62,000 bases of DNA. It comes from Glandiceps talaboti. Taxonomy: Eukaryota; Hemichordata; Enteropneusta; Spengelidae. The translations under genes and the position numbers were made by a program. The notes under the pieces are model-generated. The model ran no database searches. It worked only from the letters and a program-made list of their open reading frames with translations, and was not told where the DNA came from. Below, one piece after another: positions 11,725 to 23,659 of the stretch. Position 1 is the first letter of the stretch. Each line of letters begins with the position of its first letter. Where the stretch lies: positions 8,240,001-8,302,000 of the forward strand of contig NC_135566.1 of the NCBI RefSeq assembly GCF_964340395.1, written 5' to 3'.

Positions 11725-14633
11725 ATGAACAGAAGACGTTCTTCAGCATTGAACAGAAGACGACGTTCTTCCGTGGCTGGTCCGGATGGAGGCTGGGGCT
11801 ACATGGTTGCCCTGGCAACCGGTACAGCTGATGCCCTAATTTCAACTTTTGCATATGTCTTGAGTCCTCTATTTATTGAATTAAGAAGACACTTTAATGC
11901 CAGTGCAGGGGAAACGTCATGGGTTTTATCATTGCAGTACATCTCATTTGTCCTTGGTAATTCTATAATTTCGTCTGGTTTTATGTCAACGAACAAAGAT
12001 TGATAACATGCAGATGTCAGATGTCAGACAATTCGATGCCAGGCAATTGTCTGACACCTGACATTCATGTTTTTGACATATGTCACTTGATAGTTTAAAC
12101 TATTCAAGTGACATATGAATAGTGACATATGTCAATAACTATGTTCTTAATTACAATTGTATGTGTTGCGGGGACTAGAGTCGGATGGGTTGAATTGTGT
12201 CCAAATCTTTCAGTCTCAGCACTTCAGTACTCACACGTGCGTCACGAGATTGACTTGGCCCAGAGTTGAGAATACGTCACGTCAGAGAAGAGATTTCTGC
12301 TTACCAGAATCACCTACCCGGCGAGTGATTGCTGGATGGTGTAATTCTCATTTGTATATCATTCGAATACAATGGAATTTACACAATGACTATTAATAGA
12401 AAATCACGCCACTTTTAATATTAGCTGACACTGTTCTTTTGCCAATCATATGAATTTTAATGACATCATATTTACCCTGAATCGTAATCGCAATTATATT
12501 TCTGACCTATGGCCTACAATGCCGAAACGTTAGATTTTGTTCCCATAATTCCGAAATACGTATTTTCCATTTTTGTGGAACGTTATTTCTTACAAGAGGA
12601 TGGTAATATAACTCTTCTGACAGTGCAGTAATAATACACTCAAAGTTCGATATTCACATTACTCATTCATTTTTTTTGCTTTCATATAGCTTGTATAGGA
12701 ACTTCATCAGGTGACCAAATTGGAGCTCGAAAGACGGTGATTATATTTGGTTGCATCGCATCCGTCGGAATACTCATTAGTTCCTTCGCTACAAGTATAT
12801 ATTTCCTGTATGCTACTGTCGGTCTAATAACAGGTAAGAAACGTTCTTCCATTTTGACGATGTGGGATTAGTATACCCGGCAACGGAGAGTTGATGTCAA
12901 AATGCCGCAGATCTAGATACCAAGTATACACGTAATATACAGTACGGCAGTATATCGGCTATGAGAATGACGACATTGAATCTAACATGATATTCAATCA
13001 GGGAGATGGTGGTCTAAATGTATTATAACGATATGTGTTTATAGTAATGGAACTTTGAATGAAAATAACAGAAAACTTGTTTTGGATGTTTGTGATGAGA
13101 AACAACGCATAATGACAACTCTTTCTTTCGCCTTTATTAGGAATTGGTTTTGCGGGCAGTTATTCTCCAATGCACGTGACCAATGCACGATACTTTCCCA
13201 CAAGATTCCCTCTTGTGAACGGCATAGCTATGCTTGGGCCGGGCATAGCACTTTTCATATTTCCACCAATATTGCAACTTTGTGTTGACCTATATGGTTG
13301 GAGGGGCGCTTTCATGGTTGAATCTGCTATCATTGCAAATCTTTGTGTTTGTGGGGCTCTATTGCGACCCTTAAAACCTACGCTTGGCACAATTGGAGGA
13401 GAGAAAAAAGAAACAATAAACAATACTGCTTTAAACAGAGAAGTCTGGAAAGAAGAAGATGATGATGACGATGACGACGGTTCGGGAAAGGCACCATGTA
13501 TCTGTTCTCTGTGTGAAGATTATTGCGAATTGTGTCGTTCGCCTCGTTTCATCATATATCTCTGTTCTGTTTTATGTGTGGCTCTTGCCGTCAGTGGAGC
13601 TCTGGTGCATCTACAGCCACGTGCAACAGAAGCTCAAGTAGGAACTGCACAGCAAACCTCTTTCCTTGTATCCATAAGTGGAATTTGTAGCTTGTTTGGC
13701 AGACTGGGTGGAAGTAGCTTACTCGTTCATTTTAACATTTTGTCGTCAACTTCGACCTTCATACTGAGTACAATGATAATAGGAGTTGGTTGTTTCATAC
13801 CTAACTTGGCTGACACCTATATAGGCTTTACTGTCCTCAGTGGACTACTGGGTGTTGGTTCAGGGATGTGTTTTGCGGTGGTACTTGTATGTGCTCGACA
13901 TCTTGTAGAATTCGAACAAGTCTCATATTCCTTTGCTATGGTTTTGTCTTCATTTGGTGTAGGACTGGTGATTGGAGCCCCTATCGCAGGTAAACGATTT
14001 TTGAAAGGAATTTCCAGTCACAGGCTTATTTTTACCTTTCCTGCATTACTGATAGCAACTTACAATATGATTTTTTTTGGTGATATAGCACCTCGATAAC
14101 TTTATTCAACTTGTAAAGACGCCCTAGGCCCCACTCCATTTGGGGAATTTCCTCAGTGCACGAATTTATGGGAACACTTCTGGTGAACGCCATCACAAAT
14201 ACTCTGATCGTGTTGTCTTGACGTAATATGATGACGTCACAAATACCCTGACCTTGTTGTCTTGACGTAATATGACGTCACAAATACCCCGACCTTGTTG
14301 TCTTGACGTAATATGAAACTTGCACATGTTCTTTCATTTCCTATCTAAGAGTTGTAGTAGGATTTAGAAAGGCTAAATTTGCTTCTTTAGGAAATACGCA
14401 TATTCGTGATTAAAGCGTAACATTCATCCGACGACATACAAGTGCACTTCGGGGTCCCATGCTACAAAAAGACGAGTCAGTTACTCGGGACACTCAAACA
14501 AAATGTTGTTTTGAACAGAATTTGACATGGTTTCCGAAAGACATTTTTGCCGGAGAGATCAATTTCTGGCATCCTGCAAAATAAGCCAACTTGGGATGTA
14601 TAGTACCTAATAGTGACCACGACACAAAGTAGC

Positions 14634-14683
<50 letters not shown>

Positions 14684-14930
14684 AAGAAGCAGTGGCAGCA
14701 ACCACCACAACAAAAACGACAAACTTAGATAGATGGATGTTTTATTTTCCATATTGAGTAATCTCTACCCTTTTTCCTTCCCAGGTCTTATATACGATGT
14801 ATCACAACACTATGACTACGCCTATTACACACTCGGTGCGTTTAGTCTCCTTGGTGGAATCCTGCTCATTCCGGGACAGATTGTAGAAAAATGCAAAAAG
14901 AGAAACGATGATGAACCAACCAGTTTATAA
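11725..14930 (+). CDS. Monocarboxylate transporter-like protein (SLC16/MCF1 family), complete, 456 aa
   Basis: Predicted plasma-membrane carrier of the SLC16 family. Coding exons 11725-11956, 12690-12833 (144 nt), 13141-13989 and 14785-14930 join at phase 1 each time (GT donors at 11957, 12834, 13990; AG acceptors before 12690, 13141, 14785). They give 456 aa, normal for the family. Residues 1-19 are basic and Ser-rich; DGGWGY is at 21-26, and RYFPTRFPLVNG starts near 142. An acidic Asp-rich loop lies in the central cytoplasmic loop, six helices follow, and the C terminus is short and charged. Lys/Arg expected after RYFxxR is Phe here, a variation on the classic YFxKRR motif. An AG acceptor (TTATTTTCAG) 6 bp before the ATG suggests an upstream 5'-UTR exon. 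Substrate unknown; a proton-coupled or uncoupled mode cannot be decided. Reading on through the exon 3 donor would give a shorter product ending at 14099. Confidence 0.93.
12012..12140. repeat. Nested palindromes in intron 1 of the right transporter gene
   Basis: TGTCAGACAATT and AATTGTCTGACA form one hairpin; TGACATATGTCACTTGATAG and CTATTCAAGTGACATATGAA form another around TTTAAA, followed by a repeat of GTGACATATGTCA. They begin about 55 bp after the exon 1 donor. Confidence 0.8.
14189..14321. repeat. Tandem repeat, three copies of a 42-45 bp unit
   Basis: CACAAATACYCTGA...GTTGTCTTGACGTAATATGA is repeated three times in intron 3 of the right transporter gene. Each copy contains TGACGT-type sequence (a CRE-like half palindrome), probably incidental. 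Confidence 0.85.
14633..14682. repeat. Microsatellite (CAA)n
   Basis: About 16 CAA units in intron 3 of the right transporter gene. The poly-Leu frame on the other strand is an artefact. Confidence 0.95.
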
Positions 14931-14989
14931 GAGCAAACTACGCTTTCCTGTAATATATCGCTTCATGCTTGGAATGCTACCCTTTATAC

Positions 14990-14995
14990 AATAAA
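14990..14995 (+). promoter_or_regulatory. Polyadenylation signal AATAAA of the right transporter gene
   Basis: A canonical AATAAA lies about 60 bp after the stop codon at 14928-14930, which would give a very short 3' UTR. Confidence 0.6.
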
Positions 14996-14999
14996 CTCT

Positions 15000-17900
15000 A
15001 TACGGATTGATATTAAGTTTGGGACACAAGCATAAGTCATTTTGACCCGAGTGTAAATTAATATCACATCCCTCTTGCAGGGTAGACTATTGATAACTAC
15101 TTGTTAGAGAAATACACTCGGTTGATAAACTTCGAACACTCTGACTCTGAACTACAATTCTTAGGGTAATTATAAAAAAAACGTGAGCTCTGACATGACA
15201 TTTACAATCAATGTTAAAGCACGGTACCTTAGTTTGATTGAAAACTGTTTATATTTGATCTATAATGCATCTTGCCATTGTTCTACGTCATGTAATGATG
15301 AAAGGCACTGACTTTGACCTAGACCTTCATCTTCAAGTCGAACTGAAATTTGCATAATAACTTCGGAAGATTGGTTAATAAAGTTATCATTTATTAATTG
15401 GAGTACATGTACCTTTATTGGAGTATTCTGTAAAAATGGCAAGAGAAAAAAGTGAACCTCTCCCCACCAAAGTTAAAATCGAATACTCCATCCTCCCTGC
15501 AATGTATTGAGTTACAAAACATAGACTTGATCTATATTGTTTCACATTGATTTTTTCAAGTAGGAAGCCATGATGATAAAATTTGTTGATAAAGTAAAAA
15601 TTCAAAATACATTTTACCCAATCATCATCCATATGGCCACTTTAATAGAGCCAAAAATCCCGAGCTGCTGAGGGTAGACCCTTAGGAATCTAATCCCAGA
15701 TGATGTGGAAGCTCAATAGTCAGATGTGCTAATGTGTTTGAAGGCGTATATAACCATGAGAACGAAGAACTAATCGAACTCTTTCGGAGAGTCAACATGA
15801 CATTTTGAACATTTACTTTGGAATGCTATAGACTTTCCTAAATAGCTTAACCGAGTTACGTGTTTCTTAGAAAAGATGTCTGGTTGTAATTTCTTTTCGG
15901 TAGTAAAGAGAGTGTCATCTACGTATACCGAGAGTCAATTCCAAAGTGTAGAATTTAAAACTAGGTTGACTTCATTATTATACTGTATCTATATTTTCTT
16001 GTATTGATAATTTATTTTAGTGATAAGATTTTATGGTAAAAAATGTTAATTATCCATGTAAATCTACAAAATCATGTAAATACTCGTATGTCTTGTGTTT
16101 TCTGGCAAGCTTTGACACGCCTGCCTAAAATGCCGATTTTCACTCGTGGTTGATTGTATTGGGACAGAGATACGGCCGGCTCTGTTTTTGCTCGGGAACC
16201 ACGTTTGAAAAGTCGCGCTCAGAACGACATGCTATCAAAGTTTTCCACAAACCACATTTTGCTCTTTAATCTTTAGTCTTGCTGCTAGACGTTCGGGCTT
16301 TCTTTCGATACCTTAAGCGAACGAAGTTCGCAGTGAGGGCTTGTTCCATCCTCGATTGCGATGTTCGGTCGTGTGTCGTATTCCATCGGAAGAACATCCG
16401 AGGTCTAGCAGATAGACTATTCAATCTTTAACTCGTCGACAGCTACTTCCATGTGTGTTAGGTAATTCTAAATGTTTCCTACTTCTTGATCATACTGTTT
16501 TTTTCGCGCCATGTTAAGGATATACCATAGGCATTTTATTTGGCTATACAGTTCAGTTGCACATGATCTGAACAATTATATTTAACGAGTCTATCAATAG
16601 TAGTCTGGCTGCATGCTCCAGTGATTTGATTTGAGCGACGTCATTTCATCATCGAGTACCCAACTATACTATAAGATAACGTCGTCCATGTGATTTTTCA
16701 CAATCTTCCTGTTTAAATATACTGGGAAAAAAAATTGATAATTATGGTTGTATGCTCCGGTGGAATTGAGTCCGGACAGTTACACTGTCGAGTACACATG
16801 ATTAAAAGTTTTGTTTCATACTCTTCTCCATGTTACAGTTCGCTATCTTTTATAGCATCTGTCGCATTTCCATGTTTAAACGTCTGTTTCCTTTTGTGTG
16901 ACCTTCACTCTTCCTATTCACGTGTTACAAACTCTTGAAAGCTCTCTAGCTCTACTATTGTAGTTCAAGAACACTTCCATGACCATCATGCAAAGCGTGC
17001 CATTGAGAATTACTGTAGTCGTATTCACATTCATTTCCATGCTTAAAAAAGGTACACAGCATGAAGATTTCGATTTTCGTTTTAAGTACAGTGTTGTAGA
17101 GAAGAAATTATCGTTCTCCAAAATTACGAAACTTAGTATTACTCTCACATTCGTGTTTTTATTCTTAATTATCTGTAGGTTGATAGAACCACTATAACCT
17201 ATCGAAAAGCCCACAAGTGTGGCTCTAATAAAAAAATGTTATTGTTTAATGTAATAGAGATAACGTCGGTGATGAAGACCAACATGGAATATTATACAAG
17301 GTGCCTAAAGCGCAAACGAGACACGAGAATTCACCTTGTGTACGTAGATGCAGAAAGCATCGGAAATGTCCTGTCGACAGTTCACAAGTGTGGCTCTATA
17401 AGTGTCATGATCTCTCACCTTTCTTTATCAGGGTAGACTGTGTGTCGTGAAAAATCCTCAAAAAAGGACAATAGATTTAAAATATAAAAAGGAAACGATT
17501 CTAATTGACGTAAGGTAGGCAAAGCATTCGTAAGAATCCTGAACATTTAGGAATCAAGTATTAACTTTTGACTATAGGTCGACAGAAAGCCATACTAGCA
17601 TCCTGGTAGTAGGGTTATTTTTAAGGTTTATTTTTCCTGTAAAGTGATTTGTAAACTTTAAGACACTCGACTTCTGGCCTTGGGGTGTGGGAGTCAATTC
17701 CTGACTCTGCCCTTGGCGTGAAGCCGTGAGGTTTCAGGGCCTTGATAAAAAAGTCTATGTTCAAGTTCATATCACACATATCGTCTCGTATGCAGTTTAT
17801 CATTCCACTACACGCCTTGCCATTTCCGTAAGATTTGATAACCGATTGGTTTGGAGATACATAAATGATGAAAAGTGTAGAGTAGCAGTGAGAAAATCAT

Positions 17901-18589
17901 ATTTTACGTCCGTCTAGCCTTGATTCAATATTAAAGTCACTCTATATTGTAAATTATCATCAAAATTGTATTAATAATTGTAAAAAGCTAAATATTAACA
18001 CATTAATTAATAAATTGGTAGTCGGCTCGTGCATAACATAGACCTCCTTACATAAAATGATATGGTAAAACGAAAAGTTTTAGCACCCATTTTGGTGATG
18101 AACAATTATCCTGTTTAGGTTTTTAGTCCTGCTTGCTTACGGAGTAAGTCGGCCCTTCCTTCTCCGTCACGGTGTTGAGTGAAACGTGTGCACTGTCTGC
18201 AAGCAGGACTAGTATCCTGTCAGAACCAACAGTCTACAGAGTCTGAGACGACGGTTGCCTTTCCATTAGAGTGGCATTGATCCGGTTCTCCTGAAATACT
18301 CAGGTAACTTCTGTCGTTTAGATTTCAAAGTCCGTTCAAGAGATTTCGGACCGTACACCGTACACAAGCGAGGTTGTTAAAATATAAACTCCACGATCAC
18401 TGTTGTGAGGATTCATTGGAGACTTAAATGTCATGTATATGTTTTTTGTTGGATTGTCATGTGTGTTGGCGATCTTTCGCCCAAAACTCAACATATAATC
18501 TATACTCTGAAAGTTTATTTTTATGACCAGACAGACTATTACGTTGCATTTATATAAGCTTACACTCGGATTTTATGTTACAACATGAC
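15000..18589. other. Intergenic stretch without a supported gene
   Basis: No exon with family resemblance was found. A segment at about 15505-15645 recurs in direct orientation at 20748-20885 (shared TTGAGTTACAAA, TTGTTTCAC, GTAGGAAGCCATGAT, ATCCATATG). A sequence bounded by CTGCTAGAC and GTCTAGCAG lies at about 16280-16410. Weakly hydrophobic open frames at 16979-17197 and 17236-17436 resemble nothing I can name. Confidence 0.6.
18117..18212. mobile_element. Short element with terminal inverted repeats
   Basis: TTAGTCCTGCTTGC at the left is mirrored by GCAAGCAGGACTAG at the right, about 95 bp apart. The interior is not palindromic. It is consistent with a tiny MITE or its remnant. Confidence 0.5.
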
Positions 18590-18680
18590 TAACTTTCACA
18601 GACATAGACAAAATGATAAAAGAGTCGCATGAATCACAGACAAGTACATGATTGTATATGCATGAACCTACATCAGAGGG
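18590..18680 (+). repeat. Dispersed repeat family (ACAAAMTGATAAAA...CATGAACCTACATCA)
   Basis: This segment recurs in the same orientation near 20080-20150 and 51735-51815, and in part near 3255-3330. The shared core runs from the GATAAAA motif through a cAMP-like run of GCATGAATC to TGAACCTAC. No coding potential; probably pieces of one transposon family. Confidence 0.65.
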
Positions 18681-18834
18681 GCCCGGTTATGTATCTTATA
18701 TCTCGCTGGCTTAACTTTGATGTATGGGATGGACGCTTGCTTACACCAAAGTTGGTGAAAGTTCAGTTAAAAAGATTCATGATGAATGCAAGACAGCTCA
18801 TTTTGTTATCACGAGGGAAGCCTGTGTTTTTGAT

Positions 18835-19095
18835 ATGGTAAGGACACTACAGCAGCCATGCCTTGAAAATCGCAGGGCAGTGAGCAGACTAACTTTCCTA
18901 GATAGAGCTACACATAATCTGACTGCTTTTAAAAATCCAGAATCAGCAACACCTTCTATTAGGGGAAGTGTTTCTGGTTCTTCCCCCATCCCAATCATCG
19001 CCAAGAAATATTGTCAGAAATATTCATATACCTTGGACAATTCCGGAGTGAGATCTTGTACCATTATCCATCGAAAAAGCAAGGCCGGACAGTAG
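18835..19095 (+). pseudogene. LINE (non-LTR retrotransposon) reverse-transcriptase C-terminal remnant
   Basis: An open frame running from about 18724 to 19095 contains, from 18835 on, the pattern RTLQQPxLENRRAVSRLTFLxxATHNL followed by a Thr-Pro-Ser-x-Arg segment and a Phe/Tyr-Ser-Tyr end. It is the typical C-terminal block of CR1/RTE-like reverse transcriptases (usually LxWPxLExRR...RLxxxYKxxxxL). The catalytic core is not here and the frame ends early, so this is a dead 5'-truncated fragment. Confidence 0.6.
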
Positions 19096-19399
19096 TCAGT
19101 TTCAAATCTGCACTCACCACATCGATACCACCGATCTCATAGGCCATACTCACCCGAATACTGGTGAGATCATCTAAAGAACTCCGCCAGCATTATACGC
19201 CAATGTGTTGATAATCCATGTTTCATTGGTGTTTATAAAGTATAGAAGAAGAAAATTTTAATAGAAGTACTGCCTTACCTTTCGCCACAAAAGTCAGTGT
19301 TCAGAATACGCGTACACAGCAAACAAGTGAATGCCTATATAAATATGCCACACAATAATTAGTAAAGTGTTGTATAAAAGACTCCCTATATATTTATAT

Positions 19400-19597
19400 A
19401 TAATCCCACGAAATCAATGTTAGTTTGACGTCAGTGACAAGTATTTTTCGCGGACTAATACAAATTCGAGCTGGTTAGGCGAGAGGCCTCGTATTTTTCG
19501 CGGACAACAAATTCTCGCCTACCAGCTCTAATTTGTATTAGTCCGCGAAAAATACTTGGCACTGACGTCAAACTAACATTGATTTCGTTGGATTATA
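19400..19597. mobile_element. Fold-back MITE-like element, about 198 bp
   Basis: Left arm TATAATCCCACGAAATCAATG, TTAGTTTGACGTCAGTG, AAGTATTTTTCGCGGACTAA, TACAAATT; the right arm mirrors all of them with few mismatches and ends CATTGATTTCGTTGGATTATA. The central part carries a second copy of GTATTTTTCGCGGAC in the same orientation as the left arm. TATA at both ends may be the target duplication. Confidence 0.88.
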
Positions 19598-19599
19598 AA

Positions 19600-22500
19600 T
19601 TTTATCAAATAATAATGTTTTTAAAAATATTTTTTCAACAATTTTGGATCGAATTTTATGAAAACTGCAAGGGACTTATTTTTCATCGCATAGCATGCAA
19701 AACACTGTGTTCGACGGCTATGTAAATTACGAAGTTGCGCGCGTGACCTGTTGCAAGGTTGTTGTGCTGTGGTTCTCGATCAAAGTTATCTATTGTAGCC
19801 TTGAGACGTCATATCAAATATAGTTTCGAAATGTAGGTAAACATTTTCAGAATGCAACTTTTGTTCGGTCATTTTTATTTTATTCGCTCGGAATGTGTAA
19901 GTTCGGAGCGCAGAGTTCAACGTTAAATCGGAAGTATTGATTTCATGGGATTTATATATAAATATATACATCGATATTTCAATTCATTGGTTTAGCATTT
20001 CAATACCAGGGATACTTACTTATTGTCATAATGTATTGAAATAATAAACAACATTATACATTATTATATTATATATTAATAGACAAAATGATAAAAAAGT
20101 CGCGTGAATCACAGACAAGTACATGTATGTGCATGAACCTACATCAATTGACGTTTGCTGTGTTGTTTTTTCTATTTCTTGGGCACAAATGCTCTTTTGT
20201 GCTGCGATTATTTCTCCATTGATCCTATGTGGGGTCTATGATTCTTCTCCAAGTCCAAGGAAAGTGTGCGCAAAGAATGTTTTCAGGCATTATTCGGGCA
20301 TTCTAAGGGAGCCTTCATTATAAGAAAAATGTGCTCAATGAACTTTTCGCGGGCATTCTAAGGGAGCCTTCAGTTCGAGGAAAGTGTGCGTAAAGAACGT
20401 TTTCGGGTATGGAGCGTTCAGTAATTACAGGACGGGGAAAAGCAACCACAGATTGTTGCATAAAATGTGACCCTGTCGTGATTCCGTTTTCTAAAAGTGG
20501 TCCTCCATCTCTCAATGTCGCTTTTCTAAAACATGGCCCTGCCCCCCTGTTTTGCGTTAAAGCCTGTCATACAAGGAAAGGAATGCATATGCATTTCTCA
20601 GAATATCAATCAATGTTCGAATCGGATTTGTAAAACAATAAAGTCTGTGTTTGTACCTCAATACATTGCAAAAAGCTAAAAGAAATTGTAAAAGTGCGTT
20701 AGTGTACGTACAGTAACAAATATTTACACATTTAGTAATGTTTTGTAATTTATTGAGTTACAAACAAGGTCTTGGCATATGTTGTTTCACGTTGATTTTA
20801 CATGTAGGAAGCCATGATATTGTTTAGTAAATAAAAAATAAAAAATAAATACCCAATCCCTATCCATATGACCACTTGAGTTATGCAGTAATATATTGAT
20901 TTTTTTTACTACAAATATGGCTGCCATATCATGTTTGTGTATATTTCCTTCTATGTTACATGTAAACATAATTTAAAAGGAATTGGCAATATATAAATAC
21001 TATAATGTGTCTGTGATAAGCAAGAATTTGCTTGATTTTGACAACTGACCTAAAGGTCAAGGTCTCATTGCATCTGCTAATATGGGGTAGACACTTGAAT
21101 CGAGTCTCTGCATTACAGTTGTGTTATGCAGCAATTATTGATTTTTAACAAATATGGCTGCCATTCGGTCAAATTTGCATATATCACGAAACAAAGTGAC
21201 ATGTATATGTCTCATACAACATGTCACCTTTATGCCAGGTTTGAAAGTATTCAGATATTGCATGTCTGAGAATAACGGATGAATGCATGGCCCTGACAGA
21301 TGGACAGACAGAGCTCATTGTTGTAGTGCCCCTTCAGGGGAGTAACTAAATGAATGGGGAGCCAGTTTCATCTTTGTGTTTCTCTGGAACTGCACGTAGT
21401 AGTCATGAAAAATCATGAAATAAGTCTTCCGAACCTGAAGTTTGCAAAAATGCATAAATTTATTTCCTGTAATGGCATTTCCCTTAAACTTTCTCACATA
21501 CAGTAGGTTACAAATAAAGACAAATATGTTAATATGTTATTGTTTTTATATTTATTTCAATACACATAAACATTCTTTGAATTTAAAAAACACGCATTCT
21601 TGACATTACATTTTCAAATATTAATGAGCTGCAACTGGTGAGATTAGATCTAGCTGACTGAGCAAAAATTGTTCAACAAGCCTAAAAACAGATGTTTTAT
21701 TTTATTTGTAAACAAACAAACAACAAACAAACAAACATAGCTTCTTCACAATATTTCAAATGTTTTTTTTTCTGCATAGTAACATGCAAATACTGTATAT
21801 TCATTAAAAGTTTCTTAGTATTATTAAGTAGCAGTTGCTGTTCGCTGAACATTGGACTTCTAAATATGCAAATTAAGAACATGTTCAAAGGCTTGTTGGA
21901 CAGTACATTATAGCAAACATTTATACCCCTGGCAATAGAATTTTGGATATCACATTTGAATGCACCAAGTACTTGAGACTTGCTTCAGCGTGCATTGTAA
22001 ATCAATGTCCAAAATGTCATCAGCAAGTATCATATACTGCTTATTAAGCAGTACTTAATTTAACAGACATTCACAGTCCGTTTACATTACAATTAAATAT
22101 TGTTTTTGTTATTACACCTTTTGAAAGATAAATAGAATAAATACAGCCTATGCAAATAAAAGGTATGTATGGCACCGCACACTAGTTTCCAGTGATAATA
22201 CAGTAATGATCAAGTAAGCTGAAAGCAACTGCCCCATTTAGATTACAGAGTGAAAAAAAAAATTCCCGAAAAGGTATGTCCATCTTTTTCGTTGGCTTCC
22301 TTTCCTGTATAAAAACCTGACAATTCTAACATTCAGGCTACTAGTACATCAGTCTGAACAGGATGCCACCTGGATGTTGCACAAAACATGTAAATAAGAA
22401 CACCGTGAATACATTGTAGATTAATATGCAAATAAACCAGGGCCAAACTACTCCCTAGCCTATTTTAATACTATCTTTTGGCTCTGTGTATCTTGAAATA

Positions 22501-23620
22501 ATATTCTATGACTTGATGTGTTTGTTATTTTGTTACATCTTTTTAAAATGAAATTTGACAAAATCCTTGCCGAACCAAGGTGCGAAGCATGAAAATTTGA
22601 GTAAATGTATCAAACATGAAATGAGATTTGTAAATGTCACACTGATTGACAGAAACCATTGAGTCTTCTAGTATGCTCATTTCATTTCTCCTGCAGTTAT
22701 CAAGTACAAAAAAACAGCTTGGCATCATTTAGGGTAATACATTATAAGATGTAGCATGCAAACTCAATTGTATTCAATAGTTCAAGATGGCTGAATGAAA
22801 GCATGACTCAGAAGCAGAAAAATGACAAAAGATAGGTAAGTTAAACTCTATTCATCTGAATGATACCTTTTACTATAACCAGTGAAAATCTCTTGACTTT
22901 GGATATCTCTGAGAACTACTGACATCATTCAGCACTTTCCTTGTTCAATTGTGCCTCCCATTTTAGGTTTATACCATCTCAAAGATATGTAAAGCTGTCC
23001 AGTTTAGAGGTAAGACTAAGGAACAGATCCTTGCTCAGTCCTCAATCAGAACCAGTTTTAGTCACCTTGAAGGAAAAATATTGTGAAGTGGTGGTCCCCG
23101 GACCAGTGCCTTAAAAAATCCAGTGGTCCTGCTGAAAGAATTAGTGGTCCAAGGTCCCGCTATTGTGAAACATTAAATCTTGCCTATGAATCTGTATATT
23201 CAGATGACTTTTTAACATAGTTATTAACAGTAAGGTACTGGTCTGACGGACCAGACAAGGTAAAATTGGTGTGGTCCACCCAAAAAAATAGCTAGTCCCG
23301 AACCCAGGACCAGTGGATTTGTTCACCCCTGTGGTCACAGGGTGATTATAACAACACAACAGAGGAACCGCTATCACCCACTTGTGTAATCTACCACATT
23401 GATTCAGAAGAACATTAGATTTAGTTTGCGTCTATCTTAGAAATTCTGAAGGCTCGATAACCAGTGTCATAACATAGATTAACTTATTTCAAGGTGACTG
23501 TAAAGACTGATACTGCCGAGAATCCTGTCTAAATACTTGTACAATGTTTCACTGGGTAAAAAAAGGTTTAAGATTAAACAGTTTGGATGGGTGCTTTTTG
23601 CAATTTGGTAGCACTGTACT
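19600..23620. other. Intergenic stretch without a supported gene
   Basis: AT-rich sequence with dispersed repeat pieces (20080-20150; 20748-20885). Locally duplicated GGGCATTCTAAGGGAGCCTTCA occurs near 20297 and 20351. A segment at about 23330-23470 (CACAGGGTGATTA, ACCRCTATCACCCACTTGTG, CCAGTGTC) recurs in direct orientation at about 32875-33000. No exon with family resemblance was recognised. Confidence 0.6.
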
Positions 23621-23622
23621 AT

Positions 23623-23657
<35 letters not shown>

Positions 23658-23659
23658 GA
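23621..23659. repeat. Microsatellite (TTG)n
   Basis: About 13 TTG units; the poly-Val frame across it is an artefact. Confidence 0.95.

Noticed and set aside
13990-14099. A natural C terminus at 14099 for the right transporter
   Set aside because: The frame passes a good GT donor at 13990 in phase with a final exon at 14785 that supplies the expected last helix and charged tail, so 14099 would be only a read-through end.
16979-17436. Hydrophobic open frames that look faintly like a receptor transmembrane segment
   Set aside because: The frames are short, lack the conserved residues of any receptor family, have no convincing splice links, and are followed by a simple direct repeat (CACAAGTGTGGCTCTA). 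I could not support a gene.
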